Shown here piece after piece: positions 20,654-30,860 of a stretch of DNA of 32,620 nt; the stretch's first letter is position 1; the number at the start of each line of letters is the position of its first letter. The position numbers were made by a program, and so were the translations under genes. The DNA comes from Larix sibirica (Eukaryota; Streptophyta; Pinopsida; Pinales; Pinaceae): NCBI GenBank assembly GCA_004151065.3, contig NWUY0300001330.1, forward strand, positions 25,141-57,760, given 5' to 3'. The notes below the pieces were generated by a model that did no database searches, was not told the origin of the DNA, and was given only the letters and a program-made list of their open reading frames with translations.

Positions 20654-21400
20654 CTAGTGGGCTTTGACCACAAAGATGAAGTCCTTGTACATGAGCCAAT
20701 GAGGGTTAAACTTGAAAGGAGCAAGAGGATTGAGAGATTTTGATGAGAGTTTTAAGGAAATAGGCCTATGGTCAAAATGGGCATAGTTGAGTATGGAGGA
20801 GCATAAGCAGGGATTCCTTGACAAAAAAATGGTCAAGGCACTTGGCTATGTGTCCCAAGACAGAGCGATGATTCGACCATTTAGGATTTAGAGCAAGAGG
20901 TTTGATATCCACTAGTTGTTTGGAACTGAGGAAAGATTCGAAAAATACATAAAGAGGGTCACATCAAGCAGAAGTTCCCTAAGTATCAAAGTGGGGAATA
21001 GTGAAATTTATGTCTCTACCTATGATGATATTAGGGAGAGCAAGAAGGGGTGAGGTGGAAATATCTTCCCAAAAGGGCTTACGGTCGTGAGAATGGCCAT
21101 ATATATTGAGAACATCCAAGGTGGAAGTGAGAGACATAGAAGAAAGGCAGGAAAAAATGTAATTTGTTGAACTTATAGAAGAAAGTAGGTTGCAAGAAGT
21201 GTCCCATCCCATGGATAAACTACTTGAGTTTCCCACTGCGTCCATTGTTAGAAAGCTCCAGCTGGGGAAGGTTCTCTTACGAAATATGAGGGTTACTTTA
21301 GTCGAGCACATCGTTTCCTGTAAGAGGAGAATGGAAGGGGAATGATTTTAAAATAACCATTTGGGGGATCTTTGTTTGGAGGCCAAACCTAAGCATCATA
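20654..21400 (-). pseudogene. LINE 1 endonuclease, broken
   Basis: ILLLQETMCSTKVT (about 21320) matches the catalytic-Glu motif of AP-type LINE endonucleases. The frame 20979-21311 continues with SSLSMGWD, LDVLNIYG and IIIGRDINFTI (normally GGDFN). The frame 20654-20836 has YAHFDHRPISLKL, the terminal His motif. The Asn of the GDFN motif is kept but Gly-Asp is altered to Arg-Asp. The enzyme would nick target DNA. Confidence 0.75.
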
Positions 21401-21691
21401 AATGATTAGAGACAATAATTATTTCTTCACCCTGCTAGGGGATGCTCTACTAAGGGCCCCATAGATAGTTAGTTTCCTTCCATCCACTACCTGCTTTTAT
21501 TTCATTTCTCAGGCTTGGATGATGTGTGCCTTTGTCCCTCTAGTGGCCTAGGAAAGAATACCAGAAGTCATGCAAATCCCTTTTGATTGAGAATAATTCA
21601 AAGTAGCTTGTGAATGAGTATTGTATATTCTAGATGAGTGGGATGAGAAAGAACTTCTTGACATATGTATTCTTGGTGAGATAGGAGAGCC

Positions 21692-22936
21692 TCAATATCC
21701 CAGGTCCAACGTTAGATTTGTGACAGGGGGTTTGGAGATAGGGCCTTGTCCCATATCTTTCCCTACCATGTAGCTCTCTTCTATCATTGTAGTAATTGGG
21801 GCTTGTGCCTGACCTGAGTGATCTTTCATTAACGTGTCCTCTAGTTCTTTGATATGAGCAGACAATCGGTCATTGAATATAGAAATCTCTTCATTGATGC
21901 GAGGTTGTGCTTGTAGGAGCGTGACCTGTTTCAAGTCTGGACGGTTAATCATCCTCTTCCCTTTGTCCACGTGGGTTAGTGATTTTGTGCCGAAATATGA
22001 TGGGCTCATAACAAGGTGTGTGCCTACAATGTCTCCCCTAGATTTAGCACATGGAAAACTAATTTTAATATGGTCGTGTGATTTGCACTGTGTGCACCTG
22101 TCAGACACATTTTTGTAGTCTAGGGTTTGCATGAAATGATAATCCCCAACTTAAATAAGAATCAAATCTGGAAAGCATGGGGAGATGTCCATTCTACACA
22201 AATTTGAGCCACTGACATGGAGGTTTGTCTTTAAGTTTCTGGGACAAATTTCAAGAATTTTCCTAGGGTATCCCCTATGATTTTGAAGATGTACGAATCT
22301 TAGAATTCGAGTAGTAAATGTGGAAATTTTATCTGTAAATCCATTGTGTTAATATATTCTCTTATTGGGTCGAATCCCACATGCCACCTGAAGAGGGTGA
22401 GTACCGAGGTGCTCGAGAACCATAGCCCTCCCATTGCGATCTTGGTTCTATATTCAATTTATCAAAACACATAAGTTATATAACCCTGGGCTCCTACATG
22501 TACCAACGACGTGTAACCTAGAATGGATTCCTAGGTTCTCACAATCCATCTCTACAAATCCTACTTTGAGAAAATCCTTGCATGAAATCAACTTATAAGC
22601 ACTATTTCTATATAAAAAAATTACCTTGTACTTAATGAGATCTAGGTCGATTATCGCTTTAATTTCGTCATTAGACTTTTTAATGCACATAGATCTATGA
22701 GACCTTTGTCTCTTCCCCTGGTTCGTGCAACAGCGGTCCACTGGGAGCTGGGTAGGAGAGGACTGGTGAGTTGGAGGGATGTCGGCACCAATGGAGGAAT
22801 GATGGTATGTGGATTTGGAGGGAGAAAGAGAGTTTGGAAGAAAAGGGGATGAATTGGCATGATTACAGGAAGCGACGCGAGGGGAAGAGTGACACCCAAC
22901 GACATTAGGATCATGATGAGGAGGTGAGCATGTCAC
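21692..22936 (-). pseudogene. LINE 1 ORF1 (DUF4283-like plus zinc knuckle)
   Basis: The N-terminal frame (22454-22936) is Pro/Ser/His-rich, then reads YRNSAYKLISCKDFLKVGF. Between the frames, IGDTLGKFLKF and AQICVEW match the DUF4283 region of plant LINE ORF1 proteins. The frame 21692-22132 starts with DYKNVSDRCTQCKSHDHIK...C, a zinc knuckle whose last Cys is displaced by two residues from the CX2CX4HX4C pattern. A low-complexity tail follows. ORF1 proteins bind the element RNA. Confidence 0.7.
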
Positions 22937-24085
22937 GTTGATGTTGATGTTGTTTACAAAATTTGTTATGTATGTTAATGATCAACATCATTATTGATTT
23001 CTCTATTTCAAAATCAAAATCGAGATGTATCGGTGATTTCAATGGATCATATAATGTTTAATTAAATATTTAGTTTTAATTCCAATCTCTTCCTTAATTA
23101 ATTTAGTAACCATATCTTAGATTTATTTGAAGTTGAGATTTCATCAAAATAAATTGTTTCGCTTGAGTATTATTCGACTAAATAAAATTCATCTTGATTT
23201 AACCCTTCCATACAATCAATGCAAGATAAATGATAGATAGTATGCATCAAATTGATTTTCAAGAAACTGAAATGGTTTTAAAAATGATAAAAAATATTCT
23301 TAGCTATAACCTTACAAACAATTTTTTGTAATATTTGATGAAAGATTTAGATGAAATATATCAATGTTTAGTATATTGGTGAACATTTTTTTTTAACAAA
23401 GAGCCATGGAATATATATAATGTAAATTACAACATTTTATTGAAATATGCCTTTAAGATCTCCCAAAACACATAAACTTATTTACGAACCTATGACAAAC
23501 AACCTTCAACCCCAATGAAAAATCTGTAAATTATTGGTCAGATTGAAAATTAGTGACCTCAACCACTAACGATACATAGTGGATCCATAAATCAACCATA
23601 ATAATGTAAATACATATTTTATATATGTATTTACATATATTTATGAAAGATCTCTACAATAATCTAGTATGAACTTTTATTGTAGAAAAATTGTGATGTA
23701 TGGGAGCAATTGTAATTCATCGAAGTATCTCAAGTTGGTCAAGGTTATGTACACCACTTTGGTCCACCCTTAGGTCAAGTTAAGCATAGCTCTAATTAGT
23801 CATTTAAAGTTGATAAAAAGGTTTAGAAGTTGAATATTAGACATCAAATTTAAATTTGTAGAAGTAAAAAAATGAATATTACAAATAAAAAATTGAATAT
23901 AAAACCCCAAATAAAATAATGATGTAAGAGATGAAATATCGGAAATGGTTGGAGGACTCTTACTCTTGAGCTCTAAATTGATGTCAAGAATGGTGAAACC
24001 ATAGATATGACCATCTATAGAGTGCATAGGTCTTCTTTTTCCTACAAGTTCTGACATCTGAGGCATACGTTCTGAAAACCTCTAC
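22937..24085. other. AT-rich intergenic spacer between the two LINEs
   Basis: About 1.15 kb of strongly AT-rich sequence lies between the 5' ends of two oppositely oriented LINEs. It includes a self-complementary tatatatgtatttacatatatt tract near 23618-23642. The only longer frame (23800-24066, minus, 88 codons) is low in complexity and unlike any family I know. Confidence 0.55.
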
Positions 24086-24092
24086 AATGGAA

Positions 24093-24110
24093 GGGAAGGG
24101 AGGGGTGGGG
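24093..24110 (+). promoter_or_regulatory. G-quadruplex motif at the LINE 2 5' end
   Basis: Four G runs (GGG-AA-GGG-A-GGGG-T-GGGG) with loops of one or two bases meet the standard G4 pattern. The last run is followed by caccccc, so a competing GGGGTG/CACCCC hairpin is also possible. The surrounding DNA is AT-rich, so this tract stands out. Confidence 0.75.
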
Positions 24111-24379
24111 CACCCCCTCCTTCAATGAGATCACTAGAAAACGAAGCCAACTTGGATCGAAAAATGACTATCAAATCTTTATGGAGTAGCTGGTAATGGA
24201 TCTGGGATTGGGTCCAGGAGAGGGAGGTGTAGGGAACGTGATCGAGATGGAATTGCAGCTAAGGGGCCAAAACAGATGAACGACTACAAGAACATTGCAT
24301 TGCAAAAACAAACAAATCCCCAAGTATGCAATCACTTCCTCGAAGATTAGTGAAAAAATTTAATTTATGAATGATCATG

Positions 24380-25447
24380 CGATAATTGATAAATTCATGG
24401 GAATATGACCCTCAGAAAAGGATTTGATATGATGGATAAACACCAGATGGAAACCAAAGGGCCATTATGATCTTCAACTAGGCTCCAAAGGCCTCTTCAC
24501 AGTAATCTCCCATAACCTAGAAGACAAGGACAGAGTATTCAAGAACGTACCATACTTCTTCAATTTTGCAGGTATATATATGAGGTTTTGGATGAAGAAG
24601 TTCAACCCAGAAAAAGAGGATTGCACTTATGCTCTAGTATGGATCCACATGTACTTCTTCCAGCGAAATACTAGGATCCAAATACTTTTGCAGGAATAGG
24701 CACCATCATAGCAGCTTTTGTTTGATTTTCAAATGCAACAAAGACAACAAGGTAGACATCATATGCCAAGATATGTGTCTACATGAACGTTTCTCAAGCA
24801 CTCTCGGAAGCAATATTACTGAACCATAGAGATACATAATGGGTTCAACTTATGGACCATGAGCACGTTTCTTTTAGGTGCCGAAAATGTCATGAACAAG
24901 GCCATTTATTTAGCGATAGATCCAAAAGGTTCAGATGAATTTACCAAACTTTCAATAAGAAGAGAACACGCCGCAAATACAATACAACATATCGGGGTAC
25001 ATAAGTGGAAACACACATTAAGTATGCAATGCTTAACCAATAAAACAAGACAATAGAAGGAGAAAAAGGAATTAGCCCCAACTCAATAAAGCAAATAAAA
25101 GAGGAACATCAAATGAATCTTTATCGAGGACAACATGGAGATAGCCACTAATGAATATGAGGAAATAAGAAAGGAAGAGAATGAGGAAATGGAGGGATTT
25201 AGAGCTAGCAAGAATAACAAAAAATTGCAACATGGATGACATTAAATCAATCCCACAAGAGCAGATGATCCTCCTACATAGAGCCTTGAAGAAGGTTCAT
25301 AACAAATCATCAGGATCCTTCCAAGGCCATGGTAGAAGCTCCAATGTGCCTCTGGGAATGGAAAAGTTCAAATTGAAAGATCTAATTCACAACACTAAAG
25401 AGGAAAAGAAGAGAGGAAGAAAAAACAATCAAAGAGGCAGGGGATAA
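24380..25447 (+). pseudogene. LINE 2 ORF1 (DUF4283 plus zinc knuckle)
   Basis: From about 24380, fragments read WKPKGHYDLQLGSKGLFTVI, DRVFKNVPYFFNFAG and RFWMKKFNPEKED, the DUF4283 fold of plant LINE ORF1. The zinc knuckle reads FRCRKCHEQGHLFSDR at about 24871-24918; the last Cys of CX2CX4HX4C is Arg. A basic, Lys/Arg-rich tail (25181-25447) ends the ORF before the endonuclease start at 25511. Frame changes separate the parts. Confidence 0.75.
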
Positions 25448-25510
25448 ATTAATCAAATTTGGGTTGTATGCTCGAATGAATGAAACCTACCAAGCTTCTT
25501 CTTAGTTGTC

Positions 25511-26240
25511 CATGAATATCACATCTTGGAACATACGAGGTCTTGATGTAGAACTAAAGCACAAGACATTAAGGAACCAAATCCAGAGGGAGAAACCAAC
25601 TATTCTCATGTTGCAGGAAACAAAATGCAACTTAGAATTTTTAACAAAGATAACATCTCAATGATGGAAGGGTAGTTAGGCAATAGCAATGGATCTACAT
25701 GGCACCTCAGAAGGACTTGCAATCTTATGGAACTCACAAGTGGTCGTTATAGACAATGTTGTCCTAACCAATAACACCATAAACAACCTTTTGAAGGGTT
25801 ATGGCCATTATGGAGGAAGGTTGCTTAAACAATGTGTATGGACCACATCTCCTTGGTCAAAAGCTAGAATTCATTAACCATATAATACAACTAGGTCGGA
25901 ACATCGATCACAATTCATGGATTATTGGGGAAGACTTCAACATGATTTCCAAATTCTGTGATAAAAAAGGAGGGGTAAGGAGGCTAGCCAGAGATAGTGT
26001 ATCTTTAAATAAAGCTATAGAGGAACTAAGTCTAGTGGAAATGGAAACAAGAAATGGAATCTTCACATGGAACAATAGGCAAGGGGGAGAACGACAAATC
26101 AACTCTCATCTAGATCACTTCTTAGTCTCATAAAATATTGTGCAACGTGGCATAGTTATCTTTACATCCATCCTCCCTGCAGTGCCCATCCAATTACAAA
26201 TGGAAATAGGCAATCAACCCAAATTCAAACCTTTTATATT
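25511..26240 (+). pseudogene. LINE 2 endonuclease, broken
   Basis: The reading starts MNITSWNIRGLDVELKHKTL at 25511, with SWNIRGL and MLQETKC (catalytic Glu) both intact. After a stop it resumes at 25689 (GTSEGLAILWNSQVV). A frame change then leads to 25801-26133 (NNVYGPH, WIIGEDFNMI, GIFTWNNRQGGERQINSHLDHFL). The DFN motif is preserved. The terminal SDH motif is not clear after the stop at 26133. This is the target-nicking domain of the LINE. Confidence 0.8.
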
Positions 26241-26849
26241 TGAGTCAATTTACCTAGAAAATGGGGACTTCAAATAGAACACTTGACCCAATGGTGGAAG
26301 TAGGCCAACCTAGCATGACATTCGATGTTTCACTTTCAACATGAGTTAAAAAAATTGAAATCCAAGCTCAAATGATGGAATAAAGACATTTTTGGCAACA
26401 TCTTTGATGCCAAATGAGATTTGGAAGCTAGTATGAAAGAGGTCGAGCAATCAATAATCAGAGAAGAGCATTCCCAGAGTTAACCAACAAAAAGCAAGAA
26501 CTTCAAGTATAGTTGAACCAATGTTATAAACAAGAAGAGAAACTACAGAGGCAAACTAAATTATGCTATTTGACAAAAGGACAGAGAAGAAAACACCAAT
26601 TGTTTTTCATAATTCCATGATCCAGAGATGGAACCAAAATCACATCACTTCCATTTAATTACCACAAGGAACAAATATCACTTCCCACGAGGACATGGAA
26701 AATGAGCTAGTACATTATTTTAAGGATCTCCTCACAGAAACAAACACAAATCAATCAACATCCATTGCTAAGATCACTAAGCATATTCCAAACCTAGTCA
26801 TCTAAGACGAAAACCTAGAGCTCTTGAAGCTAATTTCCATGATGGAGGT
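26241..26849 (+). pseudogene. LINE 2 endonuclease-RT linker, eroded
   Basis: No open frame of useful length remains. Short translated pieces such as LKKLKSKLK and FHNSMIQRWNQNHI-like text fit the helical linker and the RT N-terminus of plant LINEs, but with many stops. Confidence 0.45.
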
Positions 26850-28200
26850 TGAATCAACTGTGAAGGAAATGGCTACAAGTAAAGCACAAAGACTAGATCG
26901 TTTCACCATTAACTTATTCTAGGATTTTTGGGACATAGTCGAGGAATATGTTTGGCACCTAGTCAAAGATTCAAGAATCAAGGTCGAGGTGCTCCAAGCG
27001 CTAGATGAAAAGTTCCTCACTCTAGTGCCAAAGAAGGAAGGAATGATTGATCCCATCCAATCTTGTTCAATATCCCTATGCAACATCATCTATAAGATCA
27101 TCACAAAGGTCATTGACAATCATCTTAAACCCCTTCTTCCCCGACTAATATATGAAGAACAAGCTTGTTACATTGAAGAAATGCAGATAATGGATGGGAT
27201 AATCCTCACCCATGAGGTCATTCATTCTCTCAAGACGTAGAAAAAAGTGGGAATGCTCATCAAGTTCGACATAAGCTTTTGACAGTATAAGTTGCCAATA
27301 CTTATGTCATATCCTTCTTGCTTTTGTCTTTAGTCACACTTGGGTAAGTTGGATCCTCTCGCTTACGTCAACAACCTTTTTCCCTGTTTTAGTTAATGGC
27401 TCTCCTAATACTACCTTCTCCCCATCCCGTGGAATTAGATAGGGATACTCTCTCTCCCATTTCCTCTTCATACTAATGGTTGAAGGTTTTGGTAGAAGTT
27501 TAAAAGTAGATGTTTCCCAAAATCAAATCTCAGGATTAAAGCTTCATGAAGATAAAAATCACTTGCACCTTCAATTTGTAGAGGATAATATGCTCATGGA
27601 TACCCCCTCTATTACAAAATCTACATCCATCTGCAAAGTCCTTCAAACATTCATGAAAGCATATATAAAATCAATAAATCAAGATAAAGCGCAAACATTT
27701 TTCTTCAATTTTCCCTTAAAAATTCAAATGTGAATTGCCTGAATTATTTGTTTCCGGAGGAGTACCCTCTCCTCCAAATTTTTAGGTTCCCATCCTGTAG
27801 AAAATTCCCTCATAAATGCTTCCTAGGAGGATTTTCTCTCCAGGATAAAGAAAAAGTTGTCAAATTGGACCTTCGGAGCCCTTAACCTGCCTGGAAGACT
27901 TGTCCTGGTTATAATTGTTCTCCAAGAAATGCCCCTATACCTTTTTTCAATTATGGATACTCTCGAGTATGTTCTTAAGGAAATTAGAAACCTACATAGA
28001 ACCTTTTTATGGAGTGGATCTAACATGGCAATAAAATGAGTCCTAGTATCATGGGACAAAGTCTCTATCCCCGAGCTAAAAGTGGGGTTGGGCCTAAGAG
28101 ATCTGGAAGTTCTCAATGCAACCCTTGGAGACAAGACTTGGTGGAGATTTATAGCCAAACCTCAAGGAACATGGGCCTTGGTTTGGAGAGCAACATATGA
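26850..28200 (+). pseudogene. LINE 2 reverse transcriptase, broken
   Basis: The frame 26989-27240 holds LVPKKEG, SISLCNIIYKIITKVI, YEEQACYIEEMQIMDGIILTHEVIHSLK. LIKFDIS follows a stop at 27238 and carries the first catalytic Asp. After a frame change, PVLVNGSP, FSPSRGIR and FILMVEGFGRSL precede 27476-27733, where the catalytic box reads QFVEDNMLM, so the first Asp of the FVDD pair is Glu. The thumb (27857-28039 and on) reads LSNWTFGALNLPGRLVLV and FLWSGSNMAIK. Confidence 0.85.
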
Positions 28201-28639
28201 ACTTCTAGACACCCCCAATGACTTGGCCAGATCATGAGGAAATTAGAAAGGTTCATTAATATGGAATTCAACCTGGACACATTGGGACCTATTTCGAAAT
28301 CATAGCTTTTGGGAAATAAGATAAGGCATCTCAGGCCTATTCTAAGATGATGCCTGGAAACAAATTCCCCCTTTAAATTGCTATCCACTTTCAATATATA
28401 TATTACACCAAACTGAGCTAAGGGATAGAACCACTATATCCCATTTCTAGATTCAACAAGATCAAAATTTTGAGTGGCAAGTTGGGCTCCCAAAAATATT
28501 TTGGCTCTTACGGGATGATGACCCAAACAATGAGCAACTTTGGGCAAACCTACATTCTAGAAAAATCAAGGTTAAACAATGAAAAGACCAACTTTGACGG
28601 GGATTCAAACTAGGAAGAGTCTTTAACATAAAGGAAGCA

Positions 28640-29110
28640 TATCGTTTGCTAACAGAGGATGACAAAATACCCTAAAAAAGTATGTGGCACATAATCTAGA
28701 CCAATAATCTCTAGAAAAAAAATTCCACCTCTCTATCGATGGTTATGAGAAAAAAATTGTTACCTTAAGAGCAACTGTTAAAACTTAGGTTCTTAGGGCC
28801 ATCCCAATACTATATTCTCTATCAAGAAATGGGAACTTTGGAACATCTCTTCAATAAATGCAGCCATATCTTATATTTATGGGATCAAGGAGCATAGTTA
28901 TTTCGATAAATAAATAGAAATATAGACTCCCTTCCCAACTCCCTCATCAATTGGAGACAAGATCCATTCAATAATCATATCCTAAATGGAGGCTGGATCC
29001 TTTACTCTGGTTTCCTAACCTGGGCAGTTTGGAAAGAAAGAAACAGATGTATCTTCAAGAATAGAGACTCACAAATTAAGCATGTTTGGGATATCGCCAA
29101 AGGCAACATC
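28640..29110 (+). pseudogene. LINE 2 zf-RVT region, eroded
   Basis: Readable pieces are MGTLEHLFNKCSHILYLWD (about 28830-28890) and GFLTWAVWKERNRCIFKN (about 29000-29065), both typical of the segment after RT in plant LINEs. The Cys pair that starts the zinc finger is not visible. Multiple stops occur before 28800. Confidence 0.7.
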
Positions 29111-29179
29111 CAAGAATATTTATAGCAACGAAATTGGGATCAATCGAACTTTCAACGCAACGAAGGAGAGAAAACAGTT

Positions 29180-29725
29180 TTGGAAAGATGGAACTTTCTC
29201 GTGAAACCTATCATCAACAGAGTATGTAGCAATATGAAATCCATTTCCAAGACTACCCAATGGACTAGCCCTCCTCCAAACTTCTTAAAGCTAAATTTTG
29301 ATGGGGCATCAAAAGGAAATCCAGGCCCGGTATCCTATGGAGGAGTCTTCAAAGAAAGCCAAGGACAAATCATATGGCTCTATGTTGTCTCTATAGGGAC
29401 CGAATCCAATAACGTCATTGAATTGCAAGGCCTAATAAAATGCATGCACATTACTATACAACAATAACTCTGTAATATAGTAGTAGAAGGAGATTCTCAT
29501 ATTCTTATTCAAGGGATTCATAAGCTCTTGTATGGAACAAAAGCCATCAATACCTCAGTTAGTTGGAGGCTAACCTTTGGACTGGAGGAACTCAATTCTT
29601 TAATCTCATAGATATATGTTCTCCTCCCCTCTCATATCAAAAGAAAAGGAAACCAACTAGTTGATTGACTATCTAATGTTGGAGTCGGTAATGAGAATGG
29701 GGATTTTAGTCTACCCGAGCAAAAA
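29180..29725 (+). pseudogene. LINE 2 RNase H domain with in-frame stops
   Basis: A single frame carries the whole domain: LKLNFDGASKGNPGPVSYGG (first Asp), NNVIELQGL (Glu), VVEGDSHILIQ (Asp) and KRKGNQLVD then LSNVGV (last Asp). All four catalytic acidic residues are kept, unlike in the other two RNase H copies of this type here. Three stops interrupt it, at about 29465, 29609 and 29666. The archaeal-type pattern, with Asn-x-x-x-Asp at the end, is as known for plant L1 elements. Confidence 0.85.
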
Positions 29726-29983
29726 TTTAAGTTCCAATCTCTTAGGATGGACTGCTTGGGAATTGGATACCAAGATTTTCAACCCTCACATAGGGTGGCA
29801 CACACAAGTAATATAATAGTATGTGACAAGGGTCTTAGAGTCAAGACAAGTGGTGTCCAAGAAGAACTAGTTTCTCGTCATGCGGGTCGGGAAAATGATA
29901 AGGGAAATAACCCCCCACCCCTTGCCATGAATGATGAGCGTACCCAAAGAAGATCCAGCGCAATGAATGAATACGATGTGTGA

Positions 29984-30223
29984 GGTCAGTGAAGAGGACT
30001 AGTACTTCGAGCTCGATCCGGCTTGTGGGAACATGATTGCAATGATATTGATGGTTATGGAGGAGACTTGGGCAAGGAATATTAGTAGTGACTAGCATCC
30101 ATTTACCTTGTCCATGCTTCAATCCATCTGTAGAACATTAGAATTGCATCCCCCTAAGTGGAAAGAAGGCAGAACAAGCGTGGATTTAATTTTGCAATGG
30201 AGCAAGAGGTTTAATTCCATTAA
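29984..30223. other. Segment after LINE 2 with no assigned role
   Basis: Short frames only (for example the start of 30108-30293). It may be the LINE 3' untranslated part; no poly-A run is seen. Confidence 0.35.
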
Positions 30224-30860
30224 CATGACAAGAAATCGCCGAGTGAAGGAGGAGGAGTTAAAGCCCCAAGCAAGGATACCTCCAAAAATTTAAAACGAGA
30301 TCTCAAAACTGCTCGCTATTTCAGTAGGTACTTTCATGAAGAAGTTAAGAAGGAATTGGATGAAGTAGATCAAGAGATTCGGGAGGAGAAGGAAATTGTT
30401 AAGGATGAGAAGCATTTAGATGAGTTTAAGGAATGGATTATCGATCCTGGCAACACTCAAGCTCAGATGGCCCTCTTCCACCGAACTCTAGATATATACT
30501 AGACAATGAAGGTGCTCATAAGAAAAGTAATCACTATTTGGGGATAGATGAAGAGTCAATTGGACAAAATAAGAGCATAATTGACTCCTTCGTGCTCCCT
30601 CCATCACCATCTCAAAGACATTGAAGCCAATCAAAATCTCTTGGCCAACTATGTGTGTGTTAGATTTAAGGTTCACAATACCAATTACTCTCATGTATAT
30701 AACAAGCCCAATATCATCAACTTGGACAAGGATGAGGAGGACCAATAGATTACCCAGGGCAACGCGACCTCTTCCACCTTGCAACCTTCGAGCTAGTCGG
30801 GTTCTGCTGCTGTTATTGTTTCTATTATTGTTACTGGGTTTTGTTACTATTTTCTTTTAA
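30224..30860 (+). pseudogene. Broken acidic, coiled-coil-like reading frame
   Basis: From 30224 a plus-strand frame runs about 90 codons without an early Met. It reads RDLKTARYFSRYFHEEVKKE, then a Glu/Asp/Lys-rich stretch (DEVDQEIREEKEIVKDEKH) and FKEWIIDPGNTQAQMALFHR to a stop at about 30501. Protein-like text resumes past stops (LDKIRA, HHHLKDIEANQNLLANYV, NIINLDKDEEDQ) to about 30860, where a Val/Ile/Phe-rich tail ends. An upstream frame (30108-30293) overlaps in a different phase. The charge pattern suggests a coiled coil. I do not recognise the family; it may be a decayed host exon or an unlisted retroelement ORF. Confidence 0.35.

Larger units (their letters stand above)
17031..22936 (-). 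mobile_element. L1-type LINE with RNase H, degenerate (LINE 1)
   Basis: On the minus strand the order is ORF1 with a DUF4283-like part and a zinc knuckle, AP-type endonuclease, RT, zf-RVT and a terminal RNase H. This is the layout of plant L1-like elements with an acquired RNase H. Every domain is recognisable, but stops and frameshifts break all of them. The 5' end is taken near 22936, where the ORF1 frame begins. The 3' end is uncertain; a T-rich stretch on the plus strand near 17033-17051 could be the remains of a poly-A tail. No target-site duplication was identified. Confidence 0.8.
24086..29983 (+). mobile_element. L1-type LINE with RNase H, degenerate (LINE 2)
   Basis: The domain order matches LINE 1, on the opposite strand: ORF1 with DUF4283 and zinc knuckle (24.4-25.45 kb), endonuclease (25.5-26.2), RT (26.85-28.2), zf-RVT (28.65-29.1) and RNase H (29.28-29.7). 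The 5' end is placed at the abrupt G-rich tract at 24086-24110. The 3' end is unclear, with coding similarity ending near 29720. Multiple stops and frame changes are present, and the RT box is mutated. Confidence 0.8.

Noticed and set aside
21873-22118. Plus-strand 81-codon frame
   Set aside because: It is antisense to LINE 1 ORF1, which carries the recognisable zinc knuckle.
27823-28158. Minus-strand 111-codon frame
   Set aside because: It is a shadow of the LINE 2 RT thumb on the plus strand.
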